From contig URWQ01000035.1 of assembly GCA_900551635.1 (NCBI GenBank), positions 1 through 10,044 on the forward strand: a stretch of 10,044 nt of DNA, written 5' to 3'. The position numbers and the translations under genes were made by a program. Every line of letters begins with the position of its first letter. Position 1 is the stretch's first letter. Under the pieces are notes generated by a model. That model made no database searches, had not been told where the DNA came from, and saw only the letters and a program-made list of their open reading frames with translations. The DNA is from an uncultured Collinsella sp. Its GTDB lineage: Bacteria > Actinomycetota > Coriobacteriia > Coriobacteriales > Coriobacteriaceae. Below are positions 6,355 through 10,044 of this stretch, one piece after another.

Positions 6355-7746
6355 CTACACCGTTAGCGGCGCCGGCTCATGCGGCTCGCCGTTCAACTCA
6401 ACGATGACCTGCGTTCCCACGCCCTCCTGGGACTTCACACGCATGCCAGAATCTTCTCCGTAAAAGAAATGGATGCGCTGAAGCACGTTGAAGAGCGCCA
6501 GGCCGCAGCCTCGCTTGACGGAGCCGTCGGCGGTAATGCTTTCGGGCTCCTCTCGGCGATGCTGCTCAAACAGATGCGCACAGACTTCTTCGCTCATACC
6601 GATGCCGTCATCTTCGACGATGATCTCCAAGCCGTCATCGGTCTCAAAAGCCCTAACACGAATAGAAAGCGGCTCAGTCTCGCGCTGCGCATGCTTGATA
6701 CAGTTTTCGAGCAGCGGCTGCAAGATAAACGGCGGTACCAGGCTGTCGCGCACCTCAAAGTCGATGTCGACCGAAACGCGCAGACGGCCGTCGCCATACC
6801 GGGCCTGCATAAGATTGATATAACGAGTGCCCTGTTCCACCTCGTGTTCGAGCGTGGTGAGCGTATCGGAGTCAGAAAGCGTCTGACGATAATAGTTGGA
6901 GAAGTCGATCAGCAGCGATCGCGCCTTGTCGGGCTCGGTTCGAACGAGCGACACGATCGTGCTAATGGTATTGAACAGAAAATGCGGGTCGACCTGCGAC
7001 TGCAGGGCACGCAGCTCCACGCGGGCCGTAAGCTCGTCCTGGCGCTCGAGCTCAAAGCTCGCGAGCTGCGTGGAAATGAGATCGGCGAAACCCGAGGCAA
7101 GCGCCGTCTGGCGCATATCGATGCTGCTCAGGCGCGGGTAATACAGCTCGAGTGTGCCCACGCAATGCCCGCGCACGGTAAGCGGCGCGACAATGCCGGC
7201 GCGCAGGCGGGGAAAATAACCGCCCGTCTCACTGGAGGCGTCACGCGAAAAAACGCTCTGCTCGCCCGTCTCAATCACGTTGAGCGTGGTCTTGAGCACT
7301 ACCGGGGTTCCGGCAGGGCACTTTGCCGAGTCCTCGCCCCAGCTTGCCAGCACCTGCTTGCCGTCGGTAAAGCAGATGGCAGAAGCGATGGTCTCGGACA
7401 GGATGATTTTAGAGGCACCCAGGGCCGCTTCGGGCGTAAGACCGCGCGACGTATAGGCGAATATTTTTGATGCGATGGCGAGCGTACGGTCGGTTGCGCT
7501 CGATGTGAGGTCGTCGGGGACCACAAAGACATACGAGAAGAAGAAGCACAGCATGACCAGGCCGGCAATGACGACAACGCCTGGAACGGGATTGGGGTTA
7601 TCGGTTAAATCCCAGATAAGCAGCAAGATAAGCGCCGGAACGACGACACCAAGTAGGATGGCCTGAACCACATGCTGGGCCGTACGAAAGACCTTAGTAG
7701 AGTTGTAACTCTTGCCCAGAATCAGCCTATTGAGATCCACCGTCAT
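6355..7746 (-). CDS. LytS-like sensor histidine kinase (2TM-GAF-His_kinase-HATPase)
   Basis: Membrane sensor kinase of 463 residues from the chosen start, partner of the LytTR regulator at 5582-6316. Two hydrophobic helices lie at about 24-47 and 55-76, then a GAF-like region, then the acceptor H255 in QVDPHFLFNTISTI, an N box (QPLLENCIKHA, N348), a G1 box (DDGIGM) and a Gly-rich lid (RGCGLALFN). The motif has Val-Asp where LytS proteins usually have Ile-Asn. The 5TM domain of LytS is absent, as in its paralogue at 373-1716. Start: the frame is open up to 7809, but that would read through the terminator at 7774-7800. ATG 7746 directly abuts its AAGAAGGGG site; GTG 7740, two codons on, has better spacing and may be the true start. 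Confidence 0.92.
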   Translation of the reverse strand: MTVDLNRLILGKSYNSTKVFRTAQHVVQAILLGVVVPALILLLIWDLTDNPNPVPGVVVIAGLVMLCFFFSYVFVVPDDLTSSATDRTLAIASKIFAYTSRGLTPEAALGASKIILSETIASAICFTDGKQVLASWGEDSAKCPAGTPVVLKTTLNVIETGEQSVFSRDASSETGGYFPRLRAGIVAPLTVRGHCVGTLELYYPRLSSIDMRQTALASGFADLISTQLASFELERQDELTARVELRALQSQVDPHFLFNTISTIVSLVRTEPDKARSLLIDFSNYYRQTLSDSDTLTTLEHEVEQGTRYINLMQARYGDGRLRVSVDIDFEVRDSLVPPFILQPLLENCIKHAQRETEPLSIRVRAFETDDGLEIIVEDDGIGMSEEVCAHLFEQHRREEPESITADGSVKRGCGLALFNVLQRIHFFYGEDSGMRVKSQEGVGTQVIVELNGEPHEPAPLTV

Positions 7747-7773
7747 CCCCTTCTTACTGACGCACCCCATAGC

Positions 7774-7800
7774 AATAAAGAGGGCCGCAAGCGACCCTCT
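7774..7800 (-). terminator. Intrinsic terminator after the amidohydrolase, just before the kinase
   Basis: On the minus strand AGAGGGTCG (7800-7792) pairs with CGGCCCTCT (7787-7779) through nine pairs including one G-U, around the loop CTTG, and is followed by TTTATT (7779-7774). The tract is short but typical. It ends about 60 bases after the amidohydrolase stop and only about 28 bases before the kinase start codon, so it also lies in any leader transcribed from the putative promoter at 7808-7836. Confidence 0.65.
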
Positions 7801-7802
7801 CC

Positions 7803-7817
7803 ATTGCATTATGCAAT
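7803..7817. repeat. 15-bp palindrome, operator-like
   Basis: ATTGCAT-T-ATGCAAT is a perfect 7-bp inverted repeat with a single central base. It lies between the amidohydrolase stop and the terminator, and the minus-strand CATAAT (7813-7808) that could be the -10 box of the kinase promoter falls in its middle. A dimeric repressor site is one reading; chance in an AT-rich gap is another. Confidence 0.55.
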
Positions 7818-7836
7818 CAAAAACTGTGTTTTACAT
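7808..7836 (-). promoter_or_regulatory. Possible promoter of the kinase-regulator operon
   Basis: CATAAT (7813-7808) lies 17 bases after ATGTAA (7836-7831) on the minus strand. The -10 matches five of six consensus positions and the -35 only three. Transcription would start near 7801, at the base of the terminator hairpin. Confidence 0.28.
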
Positions 7837-7858
7837 CCAGCCATCGACAAACGGTATC

Positions 7859-9136
7859 TTAGGCGCTGTATTTGTTGGCCTCGCCAAAGGTGCCAGCCTC
7901 GACGATCCAGCCGTCCTTCATGATGACGTCCATGTTGTCGGTGTTGAGCACGTGGATGTCGGCGGCGACGTCGCCGTTGACGACCAGCAGGTCGGCGCAC
8001 TTACCGGCCTCGATGGAACCGGTCTCGTCCTCGATGTGGCACATCTTGGCACCGTTGAGGGTGGCGCAGGTGATGGTCTCGACCGGGGTGAAACCGATCT
8101 TGTCGACGAACTCGTACATCTCCTCGATGGAGCAGGTGCCGTACGGGGTGACGAAGGAGAAGGAGTCGGAGCCGATCGTCATGACGACGCCGCGCTTCTT
8201 GGCCTCGCGCAGGCAGTCGTAGTTGCGCTGCAGCTCCTTCTCGACCAGGGTGCCCTCGTACTTGTCGTGCAGCTCGGGGACGTAGACGGGCGGATAGGTG
8301 GCGTACCAGGTGGGCAGGAAGGCGATCGTCGGGGTAAAGAAGGTGCCCTGCTCGGCCATGAGGTCCATGGTGCGCTCATCAATATCGAAGCCGTGAATCA
8401 GCTGCTCGCAGCCAAAGCGGACGGAATCATAGGCGGCGACGTGGTTGTTGTAGCAGTGGCTCCACACGGGGATACCGACCATCTTGGCCTCTTCGACCAC
8501 GGCCTGGATCTCCTCGGAGCAGTAGTGCTGGTCGCGGCCGGAGTCCCAGCGCCAGATGCCGCCGCCGGTAGCCCAGATCTTGATGGCATCGGGGTTCTCG
8601 CGCAGGCGACGACGGACGGCCTTGCGCAGATCCCAAGGACCGTCGACCTGGTCGCCCCAGGGGTGGGATTCCTTGTTGAGTTCCTGGGTGCAGTGGTGGG
8701 AGTCACCGTGACCGGCAACGCGGCAGAAGCCCAGACCGGTGGCCAGAACGCGCGGGCCCTTGAAGACGCCCTTGTCGATGCAGTCGCGAATCTGAATACC
8801 GAAGCGGCCGATCTCGCAGACGGTGGTGAGGCCGTGGGTGAGGCAGTCGTAGGCCTGCTTGACGGCGACGGCCTGCTTCTCGAGGAGCGGCTGCATGACC
8901 CAATCGGTGTCATCGTCGGTCAGATTGCCCGAGAAGTGCAGGTGGGTGTCGATCAGGCCGGGAAGGACGGTCTTGCCGGCGGCGTCGATAACCTCAACAC
9001 CCTCGGGAAGGTCCTGCATAGCACCGGCGTACTCGATCTTGCCGTTGTCGTCGACGAGAACGAGGGAGTTCTCGACCGGCTCGGCACCGGTGCCGTCGAT
9101 GAGCTTACCGCCAACGATTGCATACTTAGTGGACAT
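7859..9136 (-). CDS. COG1228 metal-dependent amidohydrolase (imidazolonepropionase/prolidase-like)
   Basis: Cytoplasmic hydrolase of 425 residues of the amidohydrolase superfamily. A small beta domain at both ends (about 1-60 and 375-425) encloses a TIM barrel. The metal ligands are readable: H65 and H67 in DTHLHF, K186 in AIKIWATGGG (expected to be carboxylated and bridge two metals), H227 in WSHC, H248 in IHGF and catalytic D324 in GSDSF. This binuclear layout is known from COG1228 prolidases that cut Xaa-Pro or related dipeptides; imidazolonepropionases keep only one metal. Substrate is therefore probably an N-acyl amino acid or dipeptide, not proven. ATG 9136 has a perfect AAGGAGG (9147-9141). 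Strong GC-ending codon preference suggests high expression. It lies 131 bases after the APC permease, fitting uptake plus hydrolysis, and is followed by a terminator. Confidence 0.9.
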   Translation of the reverse strand: MSTKYAIVGGKLIDGTGAEPVENSLVLVDDNGKIEYAGAMQDLPEGVEVIDAAGKTVLPGLIDTHLHFSGNLTDDDTDWVMQPLLEKQAVAVKQAYDCLTHGLTTVCEIGRFGIQIRDCIDKGVFKGPRVLATGLGFCRVAGHGDSHHCTQELNKESHPWGDQVDGPWDLRKAVRRRLRENPDAIKIWATGGGIWRWDSGRDQHYCSEEIQAVVEEAKMVGIPVWSHCYNNHVAAYDSVRFGCEQLIHGFDIDERTMDLMAEQGTFFTPTIAFLPTWYATYPPVYVPELHDKYEGTLVEKELQRNYDCLREAKKRGVVMTIGSDSFSFVTPYGTCSIEEMYEFVDKIGFTPVETITCATLNGAKMCHIEDETGSIEAGKCADLLVVNGDVAADIHVLNTDNMDVIMKDGWIVEAGTFGEANKYSA

Positions 9137-9146
9137 GGTTCCTCCT

Positions 9147-9158
9147 TATGGATCCATA
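9147..9158. repeat. 12-bp perfect palindrome beside the amidohydrolase ribosome binding site
   Basis: TATGGATCCATA is its own reverse complement and touches the AAGGAGG site of the amidohydrolase. It could be an operator, or a small mRNA stem that controls access to the ribosome binding site. A weak promoter-like pair on the minus strand, TTAACC then TATATG 18 bases later, overlaps it. Chance is possible. Confidence 0.4.
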
Positions 9159-9166
9159 TAGTGGGC

Positions 9167-9247
9167 GAGGCCGTGTTGGGTTAAGGCCTCACAAAGCTAC
9201 CCAAGTGGCGCCGGGTTCGGTGCGCGGAAGAGAGGGTCCCGCGCACC
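9167..9247 (-). other. Two hairpins in the permease-amidohydrolase gap
   Basis: GGTGCGCGG (9219-9227) and CCGCGCACC (9239-9247) form a perfect 9-bp GC-rich stem with an 11-base loop. GAGGCC (9167-9172) and GGCCTC (9185-9190) form a second stem. Neither is followed by a T-tract on the minus strand. They may attenuate or stabilise the transcript after the permease gene, allowing different levels of the two proteins if they are co-transcribed. Confidence 0.5.
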
Positions 9248-9267
9248 TGATCCGCCCCGGCTAGGCG

Positions 9268-10044
9268 TTACTTTTTGCGGGAATTGGTGAAAGCCATGAG
9301 GGCCAGGCCAATAGCCAACCAGCCGATCACGATGCTCCACTCCACCATGTTGAGGGAGGCGGGAGAGAACGGAATCACGAGCAGGCCGATGATGATGGCG
9401 CAGGCAGCGATAGCGAGGCCGATGCCAAACTTACCGCCGGGCACCTCGTAGGGACGAGGCAGGTCGGGCTCGGTGAAGCGCATGCGCAGGCAAGCGAGGG
9501 CGACCATGCCGCAGGAGAAGATGAAGGCGAGAGCCGACACGTTGGTCAGAGGGATGAGCATGTTCTTGCCCAGGAACGGACCGACGACGGTGATGACGCC
9601 CAGAACGACGCAGGCGAGCTTGGGAGCGCCGGACTTGGGGTCGACCTCGGCGAACTGCTCGGGCAGCTGGCCCTTGCGGCCCATGGCGAGCATGATGCGG
9701 CTCGTGGCGCCGTCGAAGGAGTTCATCGGGCCCCTGGGTCCAAGCGTGGCGATGACGAGCATGGCCAGGTACAGAAGCATGTTGATGCCCTTGAGGCAGG
9801 CGAGCGCGGGAACCGGGCTCTTAACGAACTCATGCCAGTCGAGGATGGTGCCGAACGAGTAGATACAGACCATGTAGAAGCCGCCGGCGGCCAGCAGAGC
9901 CAGGGAGATGATCTTGCCGAACTTGTTCCAGTTGAGGCCCTCGGCTGCTTCCTCAGCCTGCTGAGGAATGGTGTCGAAGCCGGCGTAGAAGAACGGGGTC
10001 AGAACCAGGACCGACACGATGCCGGCGAACAGGCTGGTGCTCTC
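9268..10044 (-). CDS. APC-superfamily amino-acid permease, C-terminal part (partial at window edge)
   Basis: The last 258 residues of a membrane transporter; the frame stays open to base 10044 and the true start lies outside. The visible part begins with a helix containing TPFFYAGFDTIPQQAEEA, which matches the conserved TM6 region and following loop of APC permeases (family signature FDTxxxxAEE). Further helices follow, about six after TM6, and the protein ends in TNSRKK. An internal GTG at 10017 is not a start, because the conserved helix begins before it. Substrate is probably an amino acid or amine, not resolvable here. The neighbouring amidohydrolase suggests use of dipeptides or amino-acid conjugates (inference). 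Confidence 0.88.
   Translation of the reverse strand, partial: ESTSLFAGIVSVLVLTPFFYAGFDTIPQQAEEAAEGLNWNKFGKIISLALLAAGGFYMVCIYSFGTILDWHEFVKSPVPALACLKGINMLLYLAMLVIATLGPRGPMNSFDGATSRIMLAMGRKGQLPEQFAEVDPKSGAPKLACVVLGVITVVGPFLGKNMLIPLTNVSALAFIFSCGMVALACLRMRFTEPDLPRPYEVPGGKFGIGLAIAACAIIIGLLVIPFSPASLNMVEWSIVIGWLAIGLALMAFTNSRKK

Noticed and set aside
6379..7470. 363-codon plus-strand open frame opposite the second kinase
   Set aside because: Antisense shadow of a kinase with intact His_kinase and HATPase motifs; composition is not protein-like.
7747..7809. Upstream extension of the second kinase to an ATG at 7809
   Set aside because: It would put the terminator hairpin 7774-7800 inside the coding sequence and has no ribosome binding site.
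7712..9184. 490-codon open frame on the plus strand opposite the amidohydrolase
   Set aside because: It is a shadow of the strongly codon-biased minus-strand gene. Its translation is a low-complexity run of Val, Gly, Asp and Leu with no family motif, and it crosses the kinase start, a terminator and a whole conserved enzyme.
1..10044. tRNA, rRNA, CRISPR array, insertion sequence or phage genes
   Set aside because: Looked for across both strands; no direct-repeat array, transposase motif or tRNA-like cloverleaf was seen.

Overview
The window is GC-rich and densely coded, and every gene I can support lies on the minus strand, so transcription runs from high to low coordinates. Compact intercistronic gaps, strong AAGGAGG-type ribosome binding sites and the protein mix (UMF1-type MFS transporter, LytTR regulators, COG1228 amidohydrolase, APC permease) suggest an anaerobic gut actinobacterium of the Coriobacteriia, perhaps Collinsella-like. 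That placement is an impression from protein style, not a proven assignment.

In transcription order: (1) 10044-9268, the C-terminal half of an APC-superfamily amino-acid permease, cut by the window edge. (2) 9136-7859, a COG1228 metal-dependent amidohydrolase of the imidazolonepropionase/prolidase type, followed by an intrinsic terminator at 7800-7774. (3) 7746-6355 and 6316-5582, a LytS-like sensor kinase and its LytTR response regulator. (4) 5489-4545, a zinc-dependent phospholipase C family protein, then a 67-bp compound inverted repeat at 4464-4530. (5) 4320-3070, a UMF1/Atg22-type MFS transporter, then an intrinsic terminator at 2955-2921. (6) 2900-1713, 1716-373 and 300-1 (cut by the edge), an operon of a GT-A glycosyltransferase, a second LytS-like kinase and a second LytTR-type regulator.

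The two kinase/regulator pairs are clear paralogues. Both kinases have only two N-terminal membrane helices in place of the 5TM domain of classical LytS, followed by a GAF-like region, a His_kinase domain (HFLFN) and a HATPase domain. One pair sits directly after a glycosyltransferase, with a 4-base ATGA overlap. The other lies upstream of a phospholipase-C-family protein. A role in sensing or remodelling the cell envelope is a reasonable inference but is not shown. The permease and amidohydrolase may form a peptide or amino-acid use unit.

Non-coding DNA is scarce. The longest gap is about 224 bp (4321-4544) and holds the inverted repeat. I see no tRNA, rRNA, CRISPR array, transposase or phage gene. 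The most unusual items are the 4464-4530 inverted repeat, the two terminator-like hairpins placed just before the start codons of the two regulatory operons, and a 15-bp palindrome over the putative -10 box of the second kinase.
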